A DNA stretch of 64,000 nt from Bacillota bacterium. Lineage in GTDB: Bacteria > Bacillota > Clostridia > SK-Y3. Where the stretch lies: NCBI GenBank assembly GCA_022360955.1, contig JAKSBV010000203.1:49717-113716 (forward strand), given 5' to 3'. Both the position numbers and the translations under genes were made by a program. This document shows positions 44,496-52,987 of this stretch, in pieces. Numbering within the stretch: the first letter of the stretch is position 1; every line of letters starts with the position of its first letter. The notes under the pieces are model-generated. The model saw only the letters and a program-made list of their open reading frames with translations. It was not told where the DNA came from and did not search any database.

Positions 44496-45770
44496 ATGAA
44501 ACAATTAACTGATTTAACCAAGGGAAAAAAACGTTTTAGAAGCAAAAGCTTTCAACTATCTTTTTTGGTTTGGCTCATACCGGTTTTAGCGGTTATCAAT
44601 ATTGTATATTCTTTTTATGATCTGAATAGAATGGTTATAATTGGAATTTCGGTGTTGACAGCAGTGGCGTCGGTATTTGTAATCCTATTTACCCGTGGTA
44701 TCAAAAACTTTATTAAAGAGGCAACGGATACATTGGTGAATATAGCGAAAGGTAATTATAGTGTGAGATGCCTGTACAAACCCAATGATGAATTCGGTGA
44801 CCTGGTCAAATGTATTAATAATACGGCGGAGAGCCTTCAAATGGTTGTACAAGAAAATAAAGAAGTCGTGAATGAATTGAACGCGGTGACTTCGGATTTG
44901 AAAACTTCAACGCAGGATACGACTAAGTCGGTGGAGCAGGTAACCAAGACCATGTATGAGATAGCGCAGGGTGGTACCGAACAGTCTAAAAGTATGCAGG
45001 AAACGGCAGAGCTTGTCGGAATGGTAACCGAAGCAATAGAGGAAGTAACCAATAATGCTGTTACAATGGAGCGTGAAGCGAAAGATTCTGTAGGTCTCAT
45101 TGATGAGAGTCAGGTGGTTGTAGATCAACTCAAAGGCAAGACGGCTAATACCGTAACGCTTTTTACCGATGTAACCGGTATTGTCAATGAGATGAACAGT
45201 AAATCGGAAAAAATCGGAGGAATCGTAAATATTATCACTCAAATTACTTCTCAAACCAATCTTTTAGCGCTTAATGCTGCGATTGAGGCCGCGAGGGCCG
45301 GTGAAGCCGGAAAAGGATTTGCGGTTGTTGCGGAAGAAATCAGAACATTGGCAGAACAATCAAGTCGTTCGGCAAAAGATATTGCGGATATTTTAACACA
45401 ATCTTTGAATGATACAAAAATTGCTGTGGAAAAAATGTCGGATGCCAATGATATTATTACTGATCAGGAGAATATTATTGCAAAAATAGATGAAGTCTTT
45501 AATAATATTAAACACGTGGTAGAACAAGTTGCGAGACAAATGAAGGACTCAAAGTCAACGTTGACGGAAGTCAACTATGCGGTGGAAGAAATGAATAATC
45601 AGGCCCAGAATGTTGCGCGTATAGTAGAGAGTAATGCGGCAGCGACCCAGGAAGTATCCGCGGCAAGTGAAGAGCAATTAAGTGTACTTGAATCGGTTAA
45701 TGAGATGGTGTCCGGGTTATCTGCAATGGCCAATGAATTAAATGCAAGAATGAAAGAGTTTAGGAGTTAA
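44496..45770 (+). CDS. Methyl-accepting chemotaxis protein without extracytoplasmic sensor domain
   Basis: This 424-residue receptor has two membrane helices (about 22-42 and 47-68) joined by only a few residues, then a HAMP-like segment ([26 protein letters not shown], in pieces) and the MCP signalling domain with the hairpin tip [20 protein letters not shown] and [20 protein letters not shown]. With almost no outside loop it should sense something in the cytoplasm or membrane, or receive input from a partner such as the neighbouring STAS-like proteins. No other chemotaxis gene is in the window. AAAGGGGAG precedes ATG. Confidence 0.92.
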   Translation: MKQLTDLTKGKKRFRSKSFQLSFLVWLIPVLAVINIVYSFYDLNRMVIIGISVLTAVASVFVILFTRGIKNFIKEATDTLVNIAKGNYSVRCLYKPNDEFGDLVKCINNTAESLQMVVQENKEVVNELNAVTSDLKTSTQDTTKSVEQVTKTMYEIAQGGTEQSKSMQETAELVGMVTEAIEEVTNNAVTMEREAKDSVGLIDESQVVVDQLKGKTANTVTLFTDVTGIVNEMNSKSEKIGGIVNIITQITSQTNLLALNAAIEAARAGEAGKGFAVVAEEIRTLAEQSSRSAKDIADILTQSLNDTKIAVEKMSDANDIITDQENIIAKIDEVFNNIKHVVEQVARQMKDSKSTLTEVNYAVEEMNNQAQNVARIVESNAAATQEVSAASEEQLSVLESVNEMVSGLSAMANELNARMKEFRS

Positions 45771-45838
45771 TTCTACGGTCTTATGCAGCAAGGAGTGGCA
45801 GAACTTTTAATCTATAAATTGTAATCTAGGGGGCTAAT

Positions 45839-47626
45839 ATGGAGAACAGGTTATTAATGGGCAATGAAGCTGTGGCAATGGGAGCATTGGAAGCGGGCGT
45901 GCAGGTGGTTACAGGGTATCCCGGGACGCCCTCTACCGAAATTTTAGAAACCGTTGCCAGGGAAAGAAATGAAAATACTTACGTAGAATGGTCAGTTAAC
46001 GAAAAGGTAGCGATGGAAGTGGCCGCGGGTGCGGCCTATGCCGGAGCGAGAACCTTAGTGACTATGAAACAAGTAGGTTTAAACGTTGCAGCAGACCCTT
46101 TAATGAGTTTAACGTACATAGGTGTCAAAGGTGGTATGGTCGTCGCTGTTGCCGACGACCCCGGACCCCACTCTTCTCAAACGGAGCAGGATACACGTGC
46201 TTTCGGCAAATTCTCAAATTTACCGATTTTTGATCCGTCTTCACCTCAAGAGGCATATCTTATGATTAAAAAAGCTTATGACCTTTCACAAGAGATGGGT
46301 ATTCCGGTCATTCTCCGGCTAACCACCAGGATTTGTCATTCGTGTGGAACAGTAGCGTTGGAGAACAATCTAAAAAAGAATGATATAGAAGGATTTAGTA
46401 AAGATCCAAGATGGGTTATTTTCCCTAAATTGGCTTACAAAAGGCACGAATGGCTGGAAAATTTACAGACTAGGTTAAGTGAAGTATTTTCCCAATCACC
46501 CTTTAATGAAATCACCGGCAAAGGCAGGGTCGGTATAGCGGCATCGGGTATTGCGCATCAGTATGTTGCAGATGTATTAGGAGATAGAGAAGACGTTACC
46601 CTGCTTAAAGTCGGTACCCCCTATCCTTTTCCGCAACGTGTAGCCATTGATTTTTTAACAAAAGTTGACAAAGTACTTGTGATTGAAGAACTGGACCCTG
46701 TCATTGAGGAGGCATTAATTGAAGCAAGTTATCTGTATAAAAGCGTTCCCATATACGGTAAGAAGACAAATCATCTTCCCAAAAACGGAGAGTATTCTTA
46801 CGAACTGTTATCACAAGTAATAGGGAAGTTTTTAGATAACATTAAAGAGAAGGATGAAAGGGTTAATATACCTTCTTTACCTGTAAGGCCCCCGACCTTA
46901 TGTGCCGGCTGCGCGCATAGAGCTTCGTTTTATGCCTTTAAAGAGGCCTTAAAAAAAGAAAAGGCAGTATTCTCAGGGGATATCGGATGTTATACTTTGG
47001 GGAATGCAAAACCGTTGGAAGCGGTACATACCTGTTTGTGTATGGGGGCGGGTATAACTATTGCCCAGGGCTTACAGCACGTAGAGCCCGACACGAAAAA
47101 TGTTGCGTTTATCGGGGATTCAACGTTTTTTCATACAGGCATACCGGGCATTATTAATGCGGTATACAACAATGTCAATATGACTGTCGTGGTATTGGAT
47201 AACGATACTACCGCTATGACCGGACACCAGCCTCACCCCGGCATAGGTGTAACGGCTGCAGGGAATGCGGCACCCAAAGTAGATATTGAAGCGGTTGCAA
47301 AGGCGTGTGGCGTCCAATATGTCAAAAAAATTGATCCCTATGATTTAGAAGCAGCCATTAAGGGGGCAAAAGAAGCCGTAGCTTTTGAAGGCGTTTCGAT
47401 GGTTATCTTTGAAAGGGCCTGCGTTGTCAAAATGAGAAAACAAAATGATTATGTTATTAACCGAAATACATGTAACGGGTGTAAGATATGTGTGAACAGG
47501 CTTGGATGTCCCGCGATTTATATGGAACAGGATATACCGACGATTGAGGCTTCACAATGTAAAGGCTGCGGCGTATGCAGTCAGATTTGCAAAATGCATG
47601 CTATAGAGGAGGTAGCAATATTTTGA
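45839..47626 (+). CDS. iorA: Indolepyruvate ferredoxin oxidoreductase, alpha subunit
   Basis: This 595-residue thiamine-diphosphate enzyme subunit oxidatively decarboxylates aryl pyruvates to aryl-acetyl-CoA and reduces ferredoxin. The N-terminal part has GNEAVAMGALEAGVQVVTGYPGTPSTEI-type sequence and the TPP domain has GDIGCYTLG, GDSTFFHTGIPGIINAVYNN and DNDTTAMTGHQPHPG. Two C-terminal 4Fe-4S motifs follow: CNGCKICVNRLGCP (short CxxCxxCxxxxC form usual for IorA) and CKGCGVCSQICKMHAI. The stop overlaps the iorB start. GGGGGC precedes the ATG. Confidence 0.96.
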   Translation: MENRLLMGNEAVAMGALEAGVQVVTGYPGTPSTEILETVARERNENTYVEWSVNEKVAMEVAAGAAYAGARTLVTMKQVGLNVAADPLMSLTYIGVKGGMVVAVADDPGPHSSQTEQDTRAFGKFSNLPIFDPSSPQEAYLMIKKAYDLSQEMGIPVILRLTTRICHSCGTVALENNLKKNDIEGFSKDPRWVIFPKLAYKRHEWLENLQTRLSEVFSQSPFNEITGKGRVGIAASGIAHQYVADVLGDREDVTLLKVGTPYPFPQRVAIDFLTKVDKVLVIEELDPVIEEALIEASYLYKSVPIYGKKTNHLPKNGEYSYELLSQVIGKFLDNIKEKDERVNIPSLPVRPPTLCAGCAHRASFYAFKEALKKEKAVFSGDIGCYTLGNAKPLEAVHTCLCMGAGITIAQGLQHVEPDTKNVAFIGDSTFFHTGIPGIINAVYNNVNMTVVVLDNDTTAMTGHQPHPGIGVTAAGNAAPKVDIEAVAKACGVQYVKKIDPYDLEAAIKGAKEAVAFEGVSMVIFERACVVKMRKQNDYVINRNTCNGCKICVNRLGCPAIYMEQDIPTIEASQCKGCGVCSQICKMHAIEEVAIF

Positions 47627-48228
47627 ATATAATTATTGCAGGTGTTGGAGGACAGGGTAACGTTCTGGCATCCAGATTGATCGCCAGTACTTCAATCATG
47701 AAAGGTATGGAGGCTAAAACATCAGAGACAATTGGGATGGCGCAAAGAGGAGGATGTGTAGCCAGTCATATTCGGATTGGAGGCCAGTACCATAGTCCAA
47801 TTGTTCCGGAGGGAGGGGCAGACCTTTTAATTGGCTTTGAAATTGCTGAAACCGCCAGAAATATTACCAAATTGAAAAAAGGCGGCAAAGCAGTTATGAA
47901 TATGGGAAGTATTAGGCCTGCCGGCGGCTTGATTAATTTAAATGCTTATGATGAACAAGAAGCCTGTCAATTTATCCAAGCCTATTGTCCGGATATTGTT
48001 TCTATTGATGCCTTTGCTATTGCTAAGGGGATAGGAAATCCCAAGGTTGTTAATATTGCTATGATTGGTGCAGCAGTTGCAGCAGCGTTTTTGCCTTTTA
48101 CACAAGAGGAATTTGAAATAGTTCTAAAGAAGCATTTGCCGGAAAAGATACTCAATATCAATTTACAGGCCTTTAGAAAAGGAATGAGTGAGGTCCTGAG
48201 GTATGGAGGGGCATTATGTATGAGCTGA
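47623..48228 (+). CDS. iorB: Indolepyruvate ferredoxin oxidoreductase, beta subunit
   Basis: This 201-residue gamma-domain-type subunit pairs with IorA. IIIAGVGGQGNVLASRLIA, SETIGMAQRGGCVASHIRIG and PEGGADLLIGFE are family hallmarks. The start is TTG 47623, overlapping the iorA stop (TTGA), with GAGGAGG 10 bases upstream; the frame from 47575 lies within iorA. The end overlaps the following STAS-like gene by 13 bases, so the three are one transcript. Confidence 0.94.
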   Translation: MNIIIAGVGGQGNVLASRLIASTSIMKGMEAKTSETIGMAQRGGCVASHIRIGGQYHSPIVPEGGADLLIGFEIAETARNITKLKKGGKAVMNMGSIRPAGGLINLNAYDEQEACQFIQAYCPDIVSIDAFAIAKGIGNPKVVNIAMIGAAVAAAFLPFTQEEFEIVLKKHLPEKILNINLQAFRKGMSEVLRYGGALCMS

Positions 48229-48563
48229 ATTATTCTAAAGAAAAAAATAGAATTTATATTCGGATTGAAGGGCATCTGACAGATGCGGAAATAAGCCATT
48301 ATATAAATGATTTAATACATTTGATAGACGTGACAATGCCTAACTTTACGGTGCTTGCGGATGTAACGAAAAGTGATATCTCCGTTTTACTGAATGGCAG
48401 CAAATTTCAAAAAGTGAGAGACTACGGTGCAACCAAGGGTTTTAAGAACGTTGCTACGGTTGTGAGCAATGAAGCCTATGAAATACATAAAAACAAATCT
48501 TTCGAAGGCATTAAAAATGTTTTTAGCAATATGCAGGACGCAGAACAATACTTGGATTGTTAA
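48216..48563 (+). CDS. Small STAS-like protein, copy 2
   Basis: This 115-residue protein appears to be a paralogue of the one at 43705-44061: NRIYIRIEGHLTDAEISHYI, FTVLADVTKSD, a central helix, VATVVSNEAYEI and a closing NMQDAEQYL. GGAGGG lies 5 bases before ATG 48216. It is translationally coupled to iorB. SpoIIAA/STAS-like folds commonly bind partners or nucleotides, but no function is shown here. A shared terminator separates it from the convergent HD-GYP gene. Confidence 0.78.
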   Translation: MYELNYSKEKNRIYIRIEGHLTDAEISHYINDLIHLIDVTMPNFTVLADVTKSDISVLLNGSKFQKVRDYGATKGFKNVATVVSNEAYEIHKNKSFEGIKNVFSNMQDAEQYLDC

Positions 48564-48580
48564 TTTGCGTAGCGAAAAAG

Positions 48581-48612
48581 ATAAGCCGGGCATTGCCAAT
48601 GCCCGGCTTATT
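48581..48612. terminator. Bidirectional terminator
   Basis: TAAGCCGGGCATT and AATGCCCGGCTTA form a near-perfect stem between convergent genes. Confidence 0.88.
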
Positions 48613-48619
48613 ATACAAT

Positions 48620-49744
48620 TTATTTGCTTTGTGCTTGTGGTACGTCATATTGAACCCCTTTAATGACAACATTGGTTTCTGTCGCCAGGTCGATAATGCC
48701 CGCTTTTTTTCCGTTTTCTATTTTTTGAATTTTGGGCCGCAAAGACAATTGCGGATTGGTTTCCTTCACAATACCTATTGTAGCATCACTTAGTTTTACA
48801 ATGGTACCTATGGGATATACCACAATTTTCCTTACAAAAACAGTGGTCATTTCCGTGTCGAAATATCGGCTGGCCGATCCCATTAAAAATTCAATGGCCT
48901 CATTGGGCGGCAATGCTTTGCGATAAGGCTGGTCGGATGTTAACGTATCATAGGCATCGGCGAGTGCCACAATCTTGGAAAAAGGATGAATTTGTTTTTC
49001 CGTAAGGCCTTTGGGGTAGCCTGTGCCGTCCACTTTTTCATGATGTTCCAAAATAATACGTTTTGAAGCGGCTTTGATATCCCGCAGGTCTTTTAAATAT
49101 TCATATCCTTTAAAAGGATGTTCTTTCAGGTGACTAAACTCTTCTTGGGTTAACGGTTTCTTTTTAAAGAGCACGTCCTGTTCGATAAAAGCTTTGCCGA
49201 TATCATGCATCAATGCACCGGTACAAAGCTCATATAACTGATGATGTTCAAGACTTAATTCAATACCCAGAACCAAAGATAGTATGGCGACATTTACACT
49301 GTGTTGATACGTGTAGGTATCCAGACTTTTAATATCAACAAGATTGATGAGCAGATTTTTTTTGGTTAAAAGCTCATCCACAATCTCTTGTGTGATTTTG
49401 TTCATAGTTACCATGTATTTATTTTTGGCCTTCAATTCTATTCTTTGCTTTAGAGGAACGGAGGTATCTTTACTTCTAAAATAATAGCTGCGAAAATTGT
49501 CAAAAGATTCTTTAACCGCCTGAATTGTTTTTTGTCGCAATTCAGGCTTGATAACATCTTCAATTTCGTCTTCACTGTATTGGTCATTGATGTATAACGA
49601 GTTAAATCCATTGGTCGCTACGCGTTCCAACAGATTTTGGGTTAAAATGACGTTTTGCTGCAGTAATATGCGTCCGTTTTTGTCATATACGGTTCTGGCC
49701 AGTTTATTGCCCGGTCTTATACAATGTATCGGTACTAATCTCAT
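48620..49744 (-). CDS. HD-GYP domain cyclic-di-GMP phosphodiesterase
   Basis: This 374-residue protein has an N-terminal region (about 1-110) with no recognised sensor motif, then the HD-GYP domain: MHDIGK, HLKEHPFKGYEYL, HHEKVDGTGYP and ADAYDTLTSDQPYR. These metal ligands and the GYP loop are complete, so hydrolysis of c-di-GMP to pGpG or GMP is expected. A short C-terminal domain (about 315-374) follows. It is convergent with iorB and its STAS-like gene. On its own strand GGTGGG lies upstream of the ATG. Its product would lower the ligand of the riboswitch at 42341. Confidence 0.93.
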   Translation of the reverse strand: MRLVPIHCIRPGNKLARTVYDKNGRILLQQNVILTQNLLERVATNGFNSLYINDQYSEDEIEDVIKPELRQKTIQAVKESFDNFRSYYFRSKDTSVPLKQRIELKAKNKYMVTMNKITQEIVDELLTKKNLLINLVDIKSLDTYTYQHSVNVAILSLVLGIELSLEHHQLYELCTGALMHDIGKAFIEQDVLFKKKPLTQEEFSHLKEHPFKGYEYLKDLRDIKAASKRIILEHHEKVDGTGYPKGLTEKQIHPFSKIVALADAYDTLTSDQPYRKALPPNEAIEFLMGSASRYFDTEMTTVFVRKIVVYPIGTIVKLSDATIGIVKETNPQLSLRPKIQKIENGKKAGIIDLATETNVVIKGVQYDVPQAQSK

Positions 49745-50528
49745 ATCAATCCCACCTATATATTATCCTTTATTCCATATAGTAACAATTTGAATACGAA
49801 TATTATAGCATAATCTGATTCATTTGCGCATAGGACTATAGAACTGATTTATCGTAAGGCTTGCGAATGTTTATAGGTACATTGAATACGGAAACAACTT
49901 ACGTGCAGGCTGTTGCATTTTTTGTACTGAACGGATAAAGGTATATATTCCGCGGCATTAGAGATAGAATGCATGTAAAAAGTTTAGCGCAAAATAGACA
50001 GCCATCAATCATCAGGCGTTTATACCGTATAGGAAAAACTTACTATTTTTGAAAAACTTCAAGAATATCGAAGGGTTTTTGAATCATATAATGGGCTGCA
50101 ATTTCTCCCAATAACCCCTATTATATTACGTTTGTATTACTATTATATTATATTATAAAATAAATTAGTTTGTTTTACAATAGATATGATATAATAATCC
50201 AGAGAATTAGTTGGGCGTATTGGTTCTGCGGACATTATTAAGTCAATACGATGTATTCACTGAATGCTTAGATATAGATAACGCATTGTAAAGTTCGAAA
50301 TATAATCCGTACTCCGGCAACGGGTATTGCAAGACTGCAAATAGTTGATGGCTGAGAGATGAGGGTTGAGAATGCCTCACCGCACACGACATTCTGTGCT
50401 GATTACTTTGCACTCCTGTTTGGCTATTCCGACTTCCGCCCTCAGGTACATAATGTTACCTCCATACGATTATATTTCTAATGCTAGTATGCGTTATTTA
50501 TCTATAAAACGATAAAGAGGGAAATGAT
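49745..50528. other. Long intergenic region between HD-GYP gene and mutS2
   Basis: 784 bases with no credible gene. From left: AT-rich sequence serving as the HD-GYP promoter side; AAAAAGTTTAGCGCAA at 49979-49994 shared with the pnp leader; an AT-rich stretch with TATAAT near 50190; then family B copy 2 (50272-50505) ending just before the mutS2 RBS. Confidence 0.6.
50272..50505 (-). repeat. Dispersed intergenic element, family B copy 2 (inverted)
   Basis: Read on the minus strand it follows the same order as the copy at 4899-5117: AGAAATATAATCGTATGGAG, CATTCTCAACCCTCA, CAACTATTTGCAG, then CGGAGTACGGATTATATTTC. The ends AGATAACGCATT and AATGC...GCGTTATTTATCT are inverted repeats. Heptamer units (GAGAGAT, GAGGGTT, GAGAATG) lie within. 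Confidence 0.72.
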
Positions 50529-52928
50529 ATGGATCAAAAAACACTGAAGGTTTTGGAATATAATAAAATATTAGATAGATTAGCTGATTTTACAACCTCC
50601 ACATTGAGTCGAAAGCAAGTTTTTCAATTGCAGCCGTCTAAGGACCTCGATGAGATTAAACGTTTGCAAGCGGAAACCAGCGAAGCTGTGAGCATGGTTA
50701 TTCGAAAAGGCAGTGCGCCGATTGACGGATTGAAGGACATTACCGATGCTTTGAAGCGGATGGAAATCGGAGCAGTGCTAAATCCGAAAGAATTGCTGGA
50801 AATTGCCCATGCATTACGTATTTCCCGTAATATGAAAAGATATGCGGGAGAAGGTCGTAAGCCCCTTTCCGACGGAAAGCAGGAGTCCTATCCCATTTTA
50901 GATGCCTTTATTCAAGACTTGCTGGTCTTAAAGCGGGTGGAAGATCATATTGCTTCCTGTATTATCAGTGAAGAAGAAATATCCGACCATGCCAGTCCTG
51001 CATTAAGCAGTATCAGAAGACAGATGAGAAATGTAGACAATAAAATCAAGGATATACTAAACGGTATTGTTCATTCTTCCAAATATCAGAAGTATTTGCA
51101 GGAATCCATTGTGACTGTAAGAGGAGATAGGCATGTGGTTCCCGTTAAAGCGGAACATAAGGGGCAAATATCCGGTTTGGTGCATGACTCCTCTGCCAGC
51201 GGCGCAACCTTATTCGTTGAGCCTATGGCCGTTGTGGAGGCCAATAACCAGCTCCGTCAATTGGCAATAAAAGAAAAAAATGAAATTGAGCGCATATTAT
51301 CCGAATTGACAGAGATGGTCAGCGAACATTCGGAAGCGATTCAATATAATGTGGAAATTATTATTACACTGGATTTTATTTTTGCAAAGGCCAAATTAAG
51401 CCTTGCGCTGGGTGCTGTCGAACCTATCATGAATTCTCAAGGGTATCTGGATATTAAAAAGGCGAGACATCCGCTCCTTGATCCTAAAACTGTGGTGGCC
51501 ACAGATATTTATTTAGGCAGAGGTTTCGACACACTAGTGATTACCGGTCCTAATACAGGGGGCAAAACCGTTACATTAAAGACGATCGGGCTATTTACGG
51601 TGATGGCACAATCCGGATTGCATGTTCCTGGCGATGATAGAACGGAGTTGGCGGTATTTCATAAAGTGTTTGCAGATATTGGGGATGAACAAAGTATTGA
51701 ACAAAGCTTAAGTACTTTTTCCTCTCACATGACCAATATTGTCAATATCCTAAAAGATGTGGACGAACATTCGCTGGTGCTCTTTGATGAATTAGGGGCA
51801 GGAACAGACCCGGTTGAAGGGGCTGCCCTTGCGATGTCCATATTGGAATATTTACATCAGGTAGGCGCCAGAGCAGCGGCTACGACCCATTACAGTGAAT
51901 TGAAGCTATTCGCATTATCTACACAGGGCGTCGAAAATGCAGCCTGTGAATTTGACGTAGAAACCTTACGGCCTACGTATAGATTATTAATTGGCGTACC
52001 GGGAAAAAGTAATGCTTTTGCCATTTCAAGGCGATTGAAGCTGGACCACAATATTATTGATCGTGCAAAGGAGTTCATATCTCAGGAAGATGTAAAGTTT
52101 GAAGATATTATTTCTAATTTGGAGAAAAACAGACAAAAGGCAGAGCAGGAGAAGAAAAATGCCGTCCGTTATAAGCAAGAGGCGAGACTGCTAAAAGAGG
52201 AGCTGGACAGACAAAAGGAAAAACTCCGTGAGCAAAAGGCAAAATTGTTGGATGAAGCACGGCGAGAAGCACGTAAAATTGTTCAGCAGGCGAAGCAAGA
52301 GGCCGAAGATGTTGTAAATGAATTGAGAAAGCTGCAGGAAGAACAGGAGTTGTCCGAAAGAAACAAAGCGATTGAACAGGCACGGCTGAAGCTGCGCAAT
52401 AAAAGCAATGAAATAGACGAATCTCTTGCCAAATCGGTGCTGCCTAGGAAGAGATATGCCAAACCACCTAAAAATTTAAAACCCGGTGATCCCGTAGAGA
52501 TTACAACGCTGAATCAAAAGGGAAGCGTTATTTCTCCGCCGGATGCCAGTGGAGAAGTACAGGTACAGGTTGGCATTATGAAAATTAATGTACATCTATC
52601 CAATTTAAGGTTGATGCAGGAAAGCAAGGAACATATTGTGAGTCAAACAGGTGCAGGAAAGATAGGCATGACAAAGGCGGCACGGCTTTCTACCGAATTG
52701 GACCTGAGGGGACAGATGCTGGATGATGCCTTATTGAATGCAGATAAGTTTCTGGACGATGCTGCGCTGGCCCGTTTAGAGCAGGTTACCCTTATTCACG
52801 GCAAGGGTACGGGTGTTTTAAGAAGTGGGATTCATACGATGCTCAGGAAACACCGGCATGTCAAATCCTTTCGCTTAGGAAAGTATGGGGAAGGAGAGTC
52901 CGGTGTCACGTTAGTGGAATTAAAATAA
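50529..52928 (+). CDS. mutS2: Endonuclease MutS2
   Basis: This 799-residue protein has a MutS-like core and clamp (1-300), an ATPase domain with Walker A GPNTGGKTVTLKT and Walker B LVLFDELGAGTDP, a long charged coiled coil (about 515-640), and a C-terminal Smr nuclease domain with LDLRGQML and HGKGTGVLRSG. MutS2 suppresses homologous recombination and in Bacillus has been linked to rescue of collided ribosomes. It lacks the MutS mismatch-recognition domain. AGAGGGAAATGAT precedes ATG. Heptamer repeats begin at its stop. Confidence 0.96.
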   Translation: MDQKTLKVLEYNKILDRLADFTTSTLSRKQVFQLQPSKDLDEIKRLQAETSEAVSMVIRKGSAPIDGLKDITDALKRMEIGAVLNPKELLEIAHALRISRNMKRYAGEGRKPLSDGKQESYPILDAFIQDLLVLKRVEDHIASCIISEEEISDHASPALSSIRRQMRNVDNKIKDILNGIVHSSKYQKYLQESIVTVRGDRHVVPVKAEHKGQISGLVHDSSASGATLFVEPMAVVEANNQLRQLAIKEKNEIERILSELTEMVSEHSEAIQYNVEIIITLDFIFAKAKLSLALGAVEPIMNSQGYLDIKKARHPLLDPKTVVATDIYLGRGFDTLVITGPNTGGKTVTLKTIGLFTVMAQSGLHVPGDDRTELAVFHKVFADIGDEQSIEQSLSTFSSHMTNIVNILKDVDEHSLVLFDELGAGTDPVEGAALAMSILEYLHQVGARAAATTHYSELKLFALSTQGVENAACEFDVETLRPTYRLLIGVPGKSNAFAISRRLKLDHNIIDRAKEFISQEDVKFEDIISNLEKNRQKAEQEKKNAVRYKQEARLLKEELDRQKEKLREQKAKLLDEARREARKIVQQAKQEAEDVVNELRKLQEEQELSERNKAIEQARLKLRNKSNEIDESLAKSVLPRKRYAKPPKNLKPGDPVEITTLNQKGSVISPPDASGEVQVQVGIMKINVHLSNLRLMQESKEHIVSQTGAGKIGMTKAARLSTELDLRGQMLDDALLNADKFLDDAALARLEQVTLIHGKGTGVLRSGIHTMLRKHRHVKSFRLGKYGEGESGVTLVELK

Positions 52929-52966
52929 AGATAGTGGGTAGTGGGTGGTGGATAGTGGGTAGTGTC
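52928..52966 (+). repeat. Heptamer repeats after mutS2
   Basis: GATAGTG, GGTAGTG, GGTGGTG, GATAGTG and GGTAGTG run in register. They lie in frame with the following gene, but its real start is downstream. Confidence 0.8.
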
Positions 52967-52987
52967 AAAAAGATAGGGGGGATTGAG

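Noticed and set aside
52934..52987. Upstream start for the SLH/GH18 gene
   Set aside because: It would translate the heptamer repeat and bury the signal peptide; the ATG at 52988 gives a normal secreted N-terminus.
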